Assembly: GCA_031280915.1 (NCBI GenBank)
Contig: JAITGC010000080.1
Location: 1 to 35,009 of the forward strand
Direction: 5' to 3'
Origin: Desulfovibrio sp.
GTDB taxonomy: Bacteria; Desulfobacterota; Desulfovibrionia; Desulfovibrionales; Desulfovibrionaceae
DNA length: 35,009 nucleotides
Shown here: in pieces, positions 25,054-33,051 of the stretch
Numbering within the stretch: the first letter of the stretch is position 1
Layout: the number at the start of each line of letters is the position of its first letter
Position numbers and translations under genes: made by a program
The notes under the pieces: model-generated
What the model was told of the DNA's origin: nothing
Database searches by the model: none
The model's input: the letters and a program-made list of their open reading frames with translations, nothing else

Positions 25054-25872
25054 ATGGAATCATTTTTCAGCTACGAATTTCTGCGGCGGGCGCTTTTGAT
25101 GAGCCTGATCGGCGGAAGTCTCTGCGGGGCCATGGGAGTCTTTGTCGTGTTATGGCGCATGAGCCTTGTGGGGATGTGCATCTCCCACGCGGCCTTCGCC
25201 GGCTCCCTGATGGGTCTTTGGCTGGGTTTCCCTCCCTGGGCCGGGGCGTTGACGGCAAGCCTCGGGGCCGCCTCCCTTGTCGGGCCGCTGGCCGACCGGC
25301 CGGGATTCAGCCTGGATACCGCCATTGGGGTCATTTTTTCCCTTGTCATGAGCTTGGCCATGCTGGCTTTGGGTCTGTTGCCGGGGGCCAGGACGGAAGG
25401 GCTGAATCTGATTTGGGGCAGCCTGCTGACGGTAACCGCCCTTGAGCTTCAACTGATGGGCGGCATTGCCCTGCTGCTTTTTCTCTTCATATTCCTTTTC
25501 TTCAAAGAAATTCAGGCCATTATAGGCCAACGTCAGGCAGCGATGGCCTCAGGCATACCTGTACGGGGCATCCGCTACGCCTGCCTGATGCTGATGGGGC
25601 TTGTCGTGGCCTGTTCCCTCAAAGCCATAGGCGGCCTGCTGATTTTTTCGCTCATTGTCGCCCCGGCTGCCGCGGCATTGCAACTGACGTACAATCTGCG
25701 ACGGATGTTCATTTTGTCCGCCGCGTTGGGCGCAGCCTCCTCCGCCGCCGGGCTGTGGCTGTCGTTCCGGTTTTCACTGCCGACAGGGGCCGCCATTGTT
25801 CTGGTTGCAACGCTTATTCTGGCAATCTCCATGATTTTTTCCCCAAAAAGGAAAACAGCCGCCTCTTTCTGA
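25054..25872 (+). CDS. ABC transporter permease, metal type (ZnuB-like)
   Basis: The 272-residue protein has about eight membrane helices and the ABC-3 permease signatures. These are the N-terminal FLRRALLMSLIGGSLCGAMG, VLWRMSLVGMCISHAAFAGS (the conserved ISHAxxxG element), SLDTAIGVIFSLVMSLAM, LNLIWGSLLTV and IGGLLIFSLIVAPAAAALQL near the C-terminus. It forms the channel for the upstream ATPase and binding protein. ABC-3 permeases carry Zn, Mn or Fe; the exact metal is open. The short basic tail is SPKRKTAASF. The TonB gene starts 11 bp after its stop. Confidence 0.92.
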   Translation: MESFFSYEFLRRALLMSLIGGSLCGAMGVFVVLWRMSLVGMCISHAAFAGSLMGLWLGFPPWAGALTASLGAASLVGPLADRPGFSLDTAIGVIFSLVMSLAMLALGLLPGARTEGLNLIWGSLLTVTALELQLMGGIALLLFLFIFLFFKEIQAIIGQRQAAMASGIPVRGIRYACLMLMGLVVACSLKAIGGLLIFSLIVAPAAAALQLTYNLRRMFILSAALGAASSAAGLWLSFRFSLPTGAAIVLVATLILAISMIFSPKRKTAASF

Positions 25873-25883
25873 TCCCGCCACAC

Positions 25884-26666
25884 ATGAACCACCGCGCGAC
25901 GTTCGGGCGCTGCCTGCCCCTTGCCTTCTCCTTCATATCACACGGCGTCATACTGATCTGCCTTTTCCTGTTCGCCGCGCCCGCCGGAGAACCGCCGGAT
26001 CAGGAACGGATCTATCGCGTTTCACTGGAGGAATTTCACTCCCCAGGGAAATCCGCTTCAGTCTCTTCCGGCCCCCTTGCGGCGGATTCCTCCGAAAAAA
26101 CGGACGCCCCCGCTCCATTGGCCGGCCCTGCGGATAATTCCGGACAAAAAATCGAACCTGTCCAGCATTCAATAAAAAAATCCGCCACAGCGCAACGCCG
26201 GAACATCGTTCCAGGGGGGCAAGCTCCTCTGCCACGCCCAAAAGACAGCCTGCCTCCTTCAGAAGAAACACTCCCCGGCCAATGGCCTGCCGCGACGAAA
26301 AACAGGGGAAACCGGGGAGAGAGCGCGGCATCGTCCGCCGCCAGCGAAGTTTCCGGACAGGCCGGAAACTTCAACGTGTATGGTTCAGAACACGTGGATC
26401 AAAAACCTTCCATCCTGCGGCGCGTTACGCCGGAATATCCCGTAGATGCGAAAAATATGCGCATGGACGGCACGGTTATCGTCCGGATAGTCATCAATGC
26501 CGGGGGAGAGCCCACCCAATGCTCCATCCATTCCGCTTCGCCGCCGACATACTTCGAGGAAGCGGCCCTCGCCGCCGCGCGAAAAACGCGTTTTCTGCCG
26601 GGTAAAATCAAAGGCCGTCCCGTCAACACACTGGTATTATTGCCGTTCTTTTTCCGCTCAAAGTAA
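25884..26666 (+). CDS. TonB energy-transducing protein
   Basis: The 260-residue protein has one N-terminal membrane anchor (about 11-32, with the SFISHG Ser-x3-His feature of TonB). A Pro/Ser-rich periplasmic spacer runs from about 40 to 170. The C-terminal TonB domain carries RVTPEYPVDAKNMRMDGTV, VRIVINAGGEP and TYFEEAALAAARKTRFLPG, and ends near LPFFFRSK. It links inner-membrane energy to the outer-membrane receptor. I chose the ATG at 25884, just after the permease stop, although no clear ribosome binding site precedes it, so it may be coupled to the permease. ExbB and ExbD are not in the window. As the last gene of the operon it is probably dedicated to this receptor. Confidence 0.88.
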   Translation: MNHRATFGRCLPLAFSFISHGVILICLFLFAAPAGEPPDQERIYRVSLEEFHSPGKSASVSSGPLAADSSEKTDAPAPLAGPADNSGQKIEPVQHSIKKSATAQRRNIVPGGQAPLPRPKDSLPPSEETLPGQWPAATKNRGNRGESAASSAASEVSGQAGNFNVYGSEHVDQKPSILRRVTPEYPVDAKNMRMDGTVIVRIVINAGGEPTQCSIHSASPPTYFEEAALAAARKTRFLPGKIKGRPVNTLVLLPFFFRSK

Positions 26667-26702
26667 TATCCGTGAAAACAAAATCAATGACGGCAAGGTC
26701 AT

Positions 26703-26724
26703 TAGAGCAAGTAAAATTGCCCTA
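26703..26724. repeat. Short complete TAGRGCAA palindrome; supplies the stop of the tautomerase gene
   Basis: The plus strand reads TAGAGCAA, then GTAAAA, then TTGCCCTA. On the minus strand it therefore starts TAGGGCAA, and that TAG (26724-26722) is the stop codon of the tautomerase gene. This is the shortest copy and has both arms. It lies between the convergent tonB and tautomerase genes and may serve as a bidirectional 3'-end hairpin. Confidence 0.65.
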
Positions 26725-26943
26725 AGGGCTGGGCTTTGCCGCTTTCATCCTGCGCACAGGGACGCTTTCCCCTCCGACACCCCAGTTTTCCATCGGGACT
26801 TCCTCAATGAGGACTACCGTTGTGGCGGGTTTTTTGTTCAACACTCTGGCAAGAAGCTCTGTCGCCCCTTTGATGAGTTCTTCTTTTTGCGCGGTGGTCG
26901 GCGCTTCGGCGCCGCCCGTCACCTTGATGTTCACATAAGGCAT
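26722..26943 (-). CDS. 4-oxalocrotonate tautomerase family protein
   Basis: This 73-residue protein has the beta-alpha-beta fold of the 4-OT family. After Met removal Pro is the N-terminal residue (PYVNIKVTGG), the catalytic base of these tautomerases. The helix TAQKEELIKGATELLARVLNKKP and the strand TTVVLIEEVPMENWGVGGES follow the usual order. It is slightly longer than the classical 62-residue enzyme. The start at 26943 is set by a strong minus-strand GGAGGGAG just before the ATG; the longer open frame upstream is not homologous. No aromatic-degradation genes are nearby, so the substrate is unknown. The stop codon lies in a palindromic repeat. Confidence 0.85.
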   Translation of the reverse strand: MPYVNIKVTGGAEAPTTAQKEELIKGATELLARVLNKKPATTVVLIEEVPMENWGVGGESVPVRRMKAAKPSP

Positions 26944-27037
26944 AGCTCCCTCCATAAAAAACGGACAACCTGCGCCTTGCCGTTCCGGTAAAGTCCGCCG
27001 CCTCACCCAGCGTTAACCCGACTCAGCCTTTACCGCC

Positions 27038-27676
27038 CTATATGACTATTTTTTTAATAATTTCAATAACTTGTGAGACATCCTTATCGCCTCGCCCCGA
27101 AAGATTGACCAGGAGAATTTTGTCCTTTTCAAGGGTCGGCGCTAATTTCACGGCATACGCCACGGCATGGGACGATTCCAGGGCCGGGATAATTCCTTCG
27201 GCCCGCGAGAGAGTGAGAAAGGCATCAAGGGCTTCGTCATCAGAGACGGCGACATATTCAGCCCTGCCTTCGTCCTTGAGCAAGCTGTGTTCCGGCCCCA
27301 CCCCTTCCGCAATAATTTTTGTTTTGCCCATGCGCTTCGCCAGCAATATCTGTCCGATGGTGTTATTCACTTTGTGCGCGCCGAGATGGTTTAAATCCTC
27401 GCGCTTGAAATAAATTTTCGCACCGCCGAATTTTTCCGTAAGATTTTTTGCGAAAAACAGAGGACTCTCGCGCCCCGCATAACCTTTCAGATAATAGGCG
27501 AGTTCATTCCTGAAGTCCGGATTGTTTTTATATTTCTCGTAGGCGTCAGCTATGGCATTGATCGCCGGAGCGAGAATTTCGGGAATATGCTGTCCGCCGT
27601 ATACGCCGAAAAAACCTTTGGCGTCGGGAAACATCGTGTGAGAACAAACTGTTTTTTCGTGAGGCATCTGAGGCAT
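27038..27676 (-). pseudogene. trpB: trpB (tryptophan synthase beta chain) with a large in-frame internal deletion
   Basis: The 212-residue frame reads as TrpB at both ends but lacks the middle. Residues 21-124 match the N-terminal part (GFFGVYGGQHIPE, KREDLNHLGAHKVNNTIGQI with the pyridoxal-phosphate lysine K102, LLAKRMGKTKIIAE). At E124/G125 (near 27305) it jumps directly to the C-terminal part (GVGPEHSLLKDEGRAEYVAV, then GIIPALESSHAVAYAV and NLSGRGDKDV). A normal TrpB is about 390-400 residues, so about 180 are missing, including the TGAGQHG loop and the GGGSNA phosphate-binding loop. The reading frame is intact across the junction. The DNA is more AT-rich than its neighbours. Start at 27676 with GGAGAAGGG upstream. 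No trpA or other trp gene is adjacent. Confidence 0.8.
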
Positions 27677-27709
27677 CGCCCTTCTCCGTGTTGCCCTTTC
27701 CAATTCTGT

Positions 27710-27838
27710 TTATTGCGCGCGTTTTCGCCACAGTTCAAATGTCGTGGCCTCTAAAGCAGCCCAAAGACCTTCTTTGTCTTCACCCTTTTCAAAGAGCGCA
27801 AGGCTCCATGCGGGCGAAGATCCCCTTCCGTCCTTCAC
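27710..27838 (-). CDS. Possible 42-residue protein between EIIA and trpB
   Basis: A GTG (27838-27836) overlaps the stop of the EIIA gene (GTGA) and opens a frame of 42 codons to TAA (27712-27710). The product looks protein-like: GRGSSPAWSLALFEKGEDKE, GLWAALEATTF and a basic end ELWRKRAQ. The overlap with the upstream stop suggests translational coupling. I do not recognise the family. It could also be the surviving end of a longer gene lost in the rearrangement that affected trpB. Confidence 0.4.
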   Translation of the reverse strand: MKDGRGSSPAWSLALFEKGEDKEGLWAALEATTFELWRKRAQ

Positions 27839-28257
27839 CGCGCGAGCAGCTCGCCCGCCACAAAAATACCGCTTACGCCCGCTTCGCGGGCGATATGTGC
27901 GAGTTCGCCCAGCTTTCTGGCGCGCATCGCGAACGCTTTCAGCAACATCGGCAGATTGACGCCCGTCACGACTTCCAGTTGGCTATGACTACCGAGCAGG
28001 GAGAGGGCGATGTTGGCCGGAGTCCCGCCAAACATATCCGTAAGGATGACGACCCCCGCACCTTTGTTCAACCGGTTTACGGCGTCTTCAAGACGACGGA
28101 CGATTTCCGAAACTTCGTTCTCCATGGTCACGCTGATGGAAGCGCAATCGCTCAACGGCCCCACAACCGATTCCGCGGCGCGCAGCATCGCCGTGCCGTA
28201 ATCCGCATGGGAAACAACGATAATTCCTACTTCAAGGCCGCTTTCTTCTTCAGGCAT
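27835..28257 (-). CDS. PTS EIIA component, mannose/sorbose family
   Basis: This 140-residue protein is a stand-alone EIIA of the mannose class. The phosphoacceptor His lies in VGIIVVSHADYGTAMLRAA (H18 region). ILTDMFGGTPANIALSLL is the conserved loop around the active site, and VVTGVNLPMLLKAF completes the fold. It passes phosphate from HPr to an EIIB or acts in regulation. No EIIB, EIIC or EIID lies in the window on the downstream side, where trpB follows instead. In related bacteria an EIIA of this kind sits near rapZ and rpoN. A repeat element separates it from rapZ (78-bp gap). GCGGGAC precedes the ATG. Confidence 0.88.
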   Translation of the reverse strand: MPEEESGLEVGIIVVSHADYGTAMLRAAESVVGPLSDCASISVTMENEVSEIVRRLEDAVNRLNKGAGVVILTDMFGGTPANIALSLLGSHSQLEVVTGVNLPMLLKAFAMRARKLGELAHIAREAGVSGIFVAGELLAR

Positions 28258-28280
28258 GGTTGTCCCGCATTGCTTAAATG

Positions 28281-28326
28281 TAGAGCGGTTTGGCGCCAGA
28301 GCAATCTCAATTTGAAATTGTTCTGG
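28281..28326. repeat. TAGAGC palindromic element between rapZ and the EIIA gene
   Basis: CCAGAGCAATCTCA (28296-28309) pairs with TGAAATTGTTCTGG (28313-28326) around ATT with two imperfect pairs. It is the best-preserved two-arm copy. It is preceded by a second head, TAGAGCGG (28281-28288), like the copy at 114. On the minus strand it begins 10 bases after the rapZ stop. Confidence 0.65.
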
Positions 28327-28335
28327 AACAATATT

Positions 28336-29283
28336 TTAACCAAGCTCAAGATGCCTGTGCTCCAACGAAACCGGATAGTCGGCCTGGCGGAGCGCCTGCG
28401 CAATTTCCTCGGCCATGGCCACAGAACGATGACGCCCGCCGGTGCAACCTACCGCCACGGCAACGCGGTAGCGCCCTTCCGCCTCCATCATGGGCAGCAT
28501 AAAACAGAGCAGGTCTATCAATTTTCCGCGAAACTCCACGGCTTTCTCCCCAGCAAAAACATATTCAGAGACCGCCTTGTCTTTACCGCAGAGCGGGCGC
28601 AACTCCTCCACAAAATACGGATTGGGGAGAAAACGCAGATCAAAAACCATGTCCGCCTCACGCGGAACGCCGTATTTAAAGCCAAAAGATATTACATTGA
28701 CGCGAACGACGCTCAACTTGCCGGACTTGCCGCTCCAGCGTTTCTGTATAGCCCGGCGCAGATCGTGTACGGAAAATTCGCTGGTGTCTATAACTATATC
28801 GGCCTGCTCCCTCAAAGGCATCAGGCTTTCCCGCTCAAAGGCGAGCGCGGCTTCCAGCCCCATTCCCTTGCGCTCCAGGGGATGCGGGCGGCGGGTAGTA
28901 GCGTAACGGCGTATGAGTTCCTGTATCCGGGCCTCCAAAAAAATCAGCAAGGGCCGGAAACCTTGCCCCCTCACGACGGCCAGGGCCTCATTGATTTCAG
29001 CGAGGAAATCGCTTTGCCGCATGTCCATGCCCAAGGCGATTCCCTTGAAATGCGACATGGGATGAAGCTTCATCATGTTCGTCATTTCGAGGGCAAGGCC
29101 AGCGGGCAGGCCATCCACCGTAAAATAATTCAAATCCTCAAAAACCTGCAAAGCCGTGCTTTTCCCGGCGCCGGAAAGACCGGTGACAATGCATGGCTGT
29201 CCACCGACATGTTCCGAGGCCGCTTCCCGGCAGGCATCGCCGGACGGCTTCGCGGCCTGTTGGGATTTGAACGGAATTTCCAT
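28336..29283 (-). CDS. rapZ: RNase adapter protein RapZ (YvcJ/YhbJ family)
   Basis: The 315-residue protein is a RapZ-type P-loop nucleotide-binding protein, in E. coli an adapter that directs RNase E to the GlmZ small RNA. Motifs are the Walker A GLSGAGKS (about 35-42), [58 protein letters not shown] and the C-terminal [14 protein letters not shown]. The 28 residues before the P-loop are longer than in most RapZ, and the upstream ribosome binding site is weak, so the true start may be internal. It follows hpf by 11 bases. The rpoN-hpf-rapZ-PTS order is common in proteobacteria. GlmZ/GlmS control cannot be assumed here. Confidence 0.93.
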   Translation of the reverse strand: MEIPFKSQQAAKPSGDACREAASEHVGGQPCIVTGLSGAGKSTALQVFEDLNYFTVDGLPAGLALEMTNMMKLHPMSHFKGIALGMDMRQSDFLAEINEALAVVRGQGFRPLLIFLEARIQELIRRYATTRRPHPLERKGMGLEAALAFERESLMPLREQADIVIDTSEFSVHDLRRAIQKRWSGKSGKLSVVRVNVISFGFKYGVPREADMVFDLRFLPNPYFVEELRPLCGKDKAVSEYVFAGEKAVEFRGKLIDLLCFMLPMMEAEGRYRVAVAVGCTGGRHRSVAMAEEIAQALRQADYPVSLEHRHLELG

Positions 29284-29294
29284 GACAGATGGGC

Positions 29295-29834
29295 TTACAA
29301 CACAGGGTCAATCAGGGCATATCCACCCGCCCGCCTGCGGTAGACGACATTGACGCGATTGTTCTCGGCATTGAAAAAAACAAAAAACTCGCTTCCTATG
29401 GAGTCAAGCTGCATGATGGCTTCGTCCACATGCATGGGTTTGCGGGCGAAACGGTCAGTGCCGTAAAGAGGCGCATCCTCGCCGGCCTGCGCGTCCGGAT
29501 TCCAGGTGAAGACGTCAATATCCGCCTTGCCGGTTTTGCGCCTGTGTTCCTTGACGCGCGAAACCTGGCGTTTGATTTGGGATTCCACCTTGTCGGCAAC
29601 AAGGTCTATGGCCGCATACATGTCGTTACTCTGCTCAGATGCGTTACTATGCAGACCTTCTCCGGTGATCGTCACCTCGCAACGGTGGCGGAATTTGTCC
29701 ACGACGAGAACAAGACTTACCTCAAGGCCGGAGGACTTGCCGAAAAAACGCTCAAGCTTTTCCACCCGGCGGCGCGCGTATTTTTTGAGGTGTTCGGACG
29801 GCTCAAAATTCTTGAAAGCAAACGAGATGTTCAT
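29295..29834 (-). CDS. hpf: Long-form ribosome hibernation-promoting factor HPF
   Basis: This 179-residue protein binds 30S subunits and promotes ribosome dimerisation in stationary phase. The N-terminal domain (1-100) has [40 protein letters not shown] and [17 protein letters not shown]. The C-terminal domain of the long form (about 130-179) has [36 protein letters not shown] and GGYALIDP. A near-perfect ribosome binding site (AAGGAGGAG) precedes the ATG. It begins 18 bp after the rpoN stop. Confidence 0.95.
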   Translation of the reverse strand: MNISFAFKNFEPSEHLKKYARRRVEKLERFFGKSSGLEVSLVLVVDKFRHRCEVTITGEGLHSNASEQSNDMYAAIDLVADKVESQIKRQVSRVKEHRRKTGKADIDVFTWNPDAQAGEDAPLYGTDRFARKPMHVDEAIMQLDSIGSEFFVFFNAENNRVNVVYRRRAGGYALIDPVL

Positions 29835-29852
29835 GCGCTCCTCCTTGCGTTA

Positions 29853-31283
29853 TTAAAAATGCTTCTTGCGTCTTGAGGATGAGGGAATGTCGAGGGCGGT
29901 CCGGTATTTTGCCACAGTGCGGCGGGCAATATTTACTTGCAGCGCATCTTTGAGCATCTCGGCAAGGCGCTCGTCGCTCAAGGGCGAACGGGGGTCCTCT
30001 TCCGAAATAAAGTTTTTGATCAGCGCCTTCACGCTTTCAGAGGCGACCTGATTGCCGTCTTCCAATTCCAGACCGCTGTTGAAGAAAAATTTCAACTCAA
30101 ATATCCCGTGCGGTGTGGCGACATACTTGTTTGTTGTTATGCGACTGATTGTGGACTCATGCATATCAATATCGTCAGCAATGTCTTTCAGTATCAGCGG
30201 GATGAGTTTTGTAATGCCTTTTTCAAAAAAATCCCGCTGATGTTTGACAATACTTTCCATAACTTTATAGAGTGTACGCTGCCTCTGTTGAATACTTCTG
30301 ATCAGCCACGAGGCGGCACGTATCTTCTCACTACAGTACTCTCTTTCCTTTTCTGAAGCATAATTGATTTTCACCTCGCACAGCGACGAAAGGTGCAATC
30401 GCGGCAAGTCGTCATCATTGAGCAGAATGACAAATTCATCGTCAATTTTGTAAACGTAAACATCCGGACTTATGTACATGGTGTCGCCGCTGCCGAAACT
30501 TGCGCCCGGCAACGGATCAAGACTTTGGATGATATTCAGATATTCCTTTAAATCTTCAAGATCAAGACGAAATTTTCGCAAAAGCGGTTTATAGCGTTTA
30601 GCTTCCAGGTCTTCCAGATGCGACTGTATAAGTTCGACAAGAACAGGATCACGGTCATAGCCGAGGTTTTTGATCTGGACAAGCAGGCATTCCCCGGCGT
30701 CATGCGCGGCAACGCCGACAGGATCAAACAGTTGGATACACTCGAGCACATCGCGCACATCCTCGACGGAAGCTGGGGCCAGATCGGCTATTTCCTCCAG
30801 GCTGGCCTGCAGGTAGCCTGATGAGGAAAGATTGCCTATAATGGCTTCTCCAATGCTTTTTTGCGCCTCATTCATGGTTGAAAGGCGCAACTGCCACAGC
30901 AGATGGCTTTCCAAAGTCGGCTTGACCGCATATCTGGCTTCAAAAGAAGTAGTGTCCTCCGGCAGTTCCACTTCATGAATGTGAGAAAGACGCGGCGTAC
31001 TGGCAAACTCGCCAAGGTAATCCTCCCAGTCGGCATTGCGGTTGAGCTCCCGACCGTAGGCATCCTCGTCGCCGGCATCGCGCCGGTTTTCCTCATGCGT
31101 TTCAGAAGCGGCCCCATCTTCCTCAGAGCCTTCTTCCAGGAAAGGATTTTCCTGCAATTCCTGCTGTACTGTTTCCAGAAGCTCCACGCGGGAGAGCTGC
31201 AACAGCCTGATGGCCTGCTGCAACTGCGGCGTCATGAAAAGCTGCTGATTGAGTTTTAACTGCTGACGGAGTTCCAGTGCCAT
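29853..31283 (-). CDS. rpoN: RNA polymerase sigma-54 factor RpoN
   Basis: The 476-residue sigma factor has the Gln/Leu-rich activator-responsive region I (MALELRQQLKLNQQLFMTPQ, then LQQAIRLLQLSRVELLE), an acidic region II (about 48-75), and the core-binding and DNA-binding domains. The C-terminal RpoN box ARRTVAKYR is intact and recognises the -24 element; DIDMHESTISRITTNKYVAT is the helix-turn-helix. Length is normal. It directs transcription that needs AAA+ activators. It is first in the minus-strand rpoN-hpf-rapZ-EIIA run. No clear ribosome binding site precedes the ATG, and I see no convincing promoter in the 278-bp gap upstream. Confidence 0.97.
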   Translation of the reverse strand: MALELRQQLKLNQQLFMTPQLQQAIRLLQLSRVELLETVQQELQENPFLEEGSEEDGAASETHEENRRDAGDEDAYGRELNRNADWEDYLGEFASTPRLSHIHEVELPEDTTSFEARYAVKPTLESHLLWQLRLSTMNEAQKSIGEAIIGNLSSSGYLQASLEEIADLAPASVEDVRDVLECIQLFDPVGVAAHDAGECLLVQIKNLGYDRDPVLVELIQSHLEDLEAKRYKPLLRKFRLDLEDLKEYLNIIQSLDPLPGASFGSGDTMYISPDVYVYKIDDEFVILLNDDDLPRLHLSSLCEVKINYASEKEREYCSEKIRAASWLIRSIQQRQRTLYKVMESIVKHQRDFFEKGITKLIPLILKDIADDIDMHESTISRITTNKYVATPHGIFELKFFFNSGLELEDGNQVASESVKALIKNFISEEDPRSPLSDERLAEMLKDALQVNIARRTVAKYRTALDIPSSSRRKKHF

Positions 31284-31492
31284 ATTGATTTGTGGATGAC
31301 AATATTACATGCTGACCGGTTGGGACATCCCACGGAGGCTTTGACCATTCCCACCACTCCGCGCCTATGCCCGCCAAAACGCCTTTGCGTCCATCGAAAT
31401 ACTGCGCATCCATAACGATGCGGCCGATTTCAGGGCATGCCCGGAATCTGCCACAGAAATCCTTTCAGGAAATCCGCCCCAAAGGTCCGTTC

Positions 31493-31513
31493 AAAAAACC
31501 CTTTCAAAAAGGT
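31493..31513 (-). terminator. Intrinsic terminator downstream of gatB
   Basis: On the minus strand ACCTTT pairs with the following AAAGGGT (one T-G pair) around a short loop and runs into six T (31498-31493). It lies about 50 bp after the gatB stop. The rest of the 31284-31561 gap holds no gene that I can support. Confidence 0.55.
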
Positions 31514-31561
31514 CTTTCAAAGATTATGCCAGATTTCAAAAATTATACAACAGTCAATTGC

Positions 31562-33001
31562 TTAACGCAATTTTCCGTCAAGAAGCTCATTGACGAGAGC
31601 CGGATTGGCCTTGCCCCTTGTGGCGCGCATAACCTGTCCCACAAAAAAACTGAGCAATTTCGTTTTGCCGTTTCTGAATGCCTCCGCTTCAGCAGGATTC
31701 GCGGCTATGACGGCGTCCACCGCTTCTTCCAACACCCCCGCGTCGGAAATCTGCCCAAGGCCCCTTTCCGCGATGTATGCTTCCGGCATACAGCCGCTGC
31801 TGAAAAGCTCGGCAAAAATATCATTGGCAATCTTGGCGCTTATAAGTCCCTTCTCCACAATGTTCACAAGATTTGCCAGCGCCTCCGGCTTCATTGCCCA
31901 AAATGCCGGATCAACCGGCAGATTGCGCGCCCGGCACTCGCGCAGCAGCGGCCCGATAATGTAGCCAGCGCTTTGCCGCGCCCCGGACAGAGTTGCGGCT
32001 TTCTCAAAAAAGTCGGCAAGGCGGACGTTTTGCGTCAGCACCTCGATATCGGCTTCCGGCAGGCCCGTCATGGCCTTAAAACGAGCAAGCCGTTCTCCGG
32101 GCAATTCCGGCAAGCCGGCTCGCCATGCGGCAAGCTCCCCCTCCGCGATTTCTATCGGCAGAAGATCCGGGTCCGGAAAATAACGGTAGTCATGGGCCTC
32201 TTCCTTGTCGCGCATGGCCTGAGTGACGTTTGCGGCAGCGTCGTAAAGGCGCGTTTCCTGTTTCACCACGCCGCCGTCGTCCAGAATATCCCTCTGGCGC
32301 ACTATTTCGTATTCTATGGCCCGCTGGACATTTCTAAAGGAATTGAGATTTTTGAGTTCCGCCCGTGTACCCAGTTCCGCGCTGCCGACCCTGCGCAGAG
32401 ACACATTGGCGTCACAGCGGAAACTGCCCTCTTCCATATTGCCGTCGCACACTTCCAGGTAGGTCACTATAGCATAAAGCGCTTTCAGATACGCCGCCGC
32501 CTCCGCCGAAGATCGCAAATCAGGCTCAGAGACGATTTCGATAAGAGGAGTTCCGGCCCTGTTCAAATCAACGTGGCTGACCTTTTCATGCTGAACGTGG
32601 ATGTTCTTGCCCGCGTCATTTTCCAGATGGATGCGGGTAATGCCAACGGTTTTCCCCCCCCCCTCAGCCTGTATGCGCAAAAAACCTCTTTCACAGATCG
32701 GCAGTTCATACTGCGATATCTGATACCCGGCCGGAAGATCGGGATAAAAATAGTTTTTTCGGGCAAAGACGGAACGAAGGTTCACAGCGCAGTTTGTCGC
32801 AAGGCCCACCAACGCGGCGCAACGCACAGCCCCGCCATTGACGGTCGGCAACGCTCCGGGCATGCCGAGACAGACTTCGCAGACGTTTGTGTTCGGAGGA
32901 CAGCCGAATGTCGTGGAACACGAACAAAAAAGCTTGGAAGCGACGGCAAGCTGAACATGCACTTCCAGACCTATAACAGCTTCATAGCGGGGCATAATCA
33001 T
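31562..33001 (-). CDS. gatB: Asp-tRNA(Asn)/Glu-tRNA(Gln) amidotransferase subunit B
   Basis: This 479-residue protein is the GatB subunit that binds misacylated tRNA and activates its Asp/Glu side chain for amidation by GatA. Motifs are [13 protein letters not shown] at the start, [52 protein letters not shown] and [13 protein letters not shown] with [16 protein letters not shown]. The C-terminal YqeY-like tail ends [21 protein letters not shown] start at the next Met (32995) would begin MPRYEAV, as in most homologues; both lack a strong ribosome binding site. gatA and gatC are not in the window. It follows the DUF89-like gene by 50 bp in the same direction. Confidence 0.96.
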   Translation of the reverse strand: MIMPRYEAVIGLEVHVQLAVASKLFCSCSTTFGCPPNTNVCEVCLGMPGALPTVNGGAVRCAALVGLATNCAVNLRSVFARKNYFYPDLPAGYQISQYELPICERGFLRIQAEGGGKTVGITRIHLENDAGKNIHVQHEKVSHVDLNRAGTPLIEIVSEPDLRSSAEAAAYLKALYAIVTYLEVCDGNMEEGSFRCDANVSLRRVGSAELGTRAELKNLNSFRNVQRAIEYEIVRQRDILDDGGVVKQETRLYDAAANVTQAMRDKEEAHDYRYFPDPDLLPIEIAEGELAAWRAGLPELPGERLARFKAMTGLPEADIEVLTQNVRLADFFEKAATLSGARQSAGYIIGPLLRECRARNLPVDPAFWAMKPEALANLVNIVEKGLISAKIANDIFAELFSSGCMPEAYIAERGLGQISDAGVLEEAVDAVIAANPAEAEAFRNGKTKLLSFFVGQVMRATRGKANPALVNELLDGKLR

Positions 33002-33051
33002 CCATCGTCCGTTGTCGATTGAATTTTTTCAAAAAGACCGGGGTGGAGCAT

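Noticed and set aside
27688..29343. Long plus-strand open frame (551 codons) opposite EIIA and rapZ
   Set aside because: Overlaps two recognised genes, has no motif and no ribosome binding site.
31367..33022. Long plus-strand open frame (551 codons) opposite gatB
   Set aside because: Shadow of gatB; composition is atypical and no domain is recognisable.
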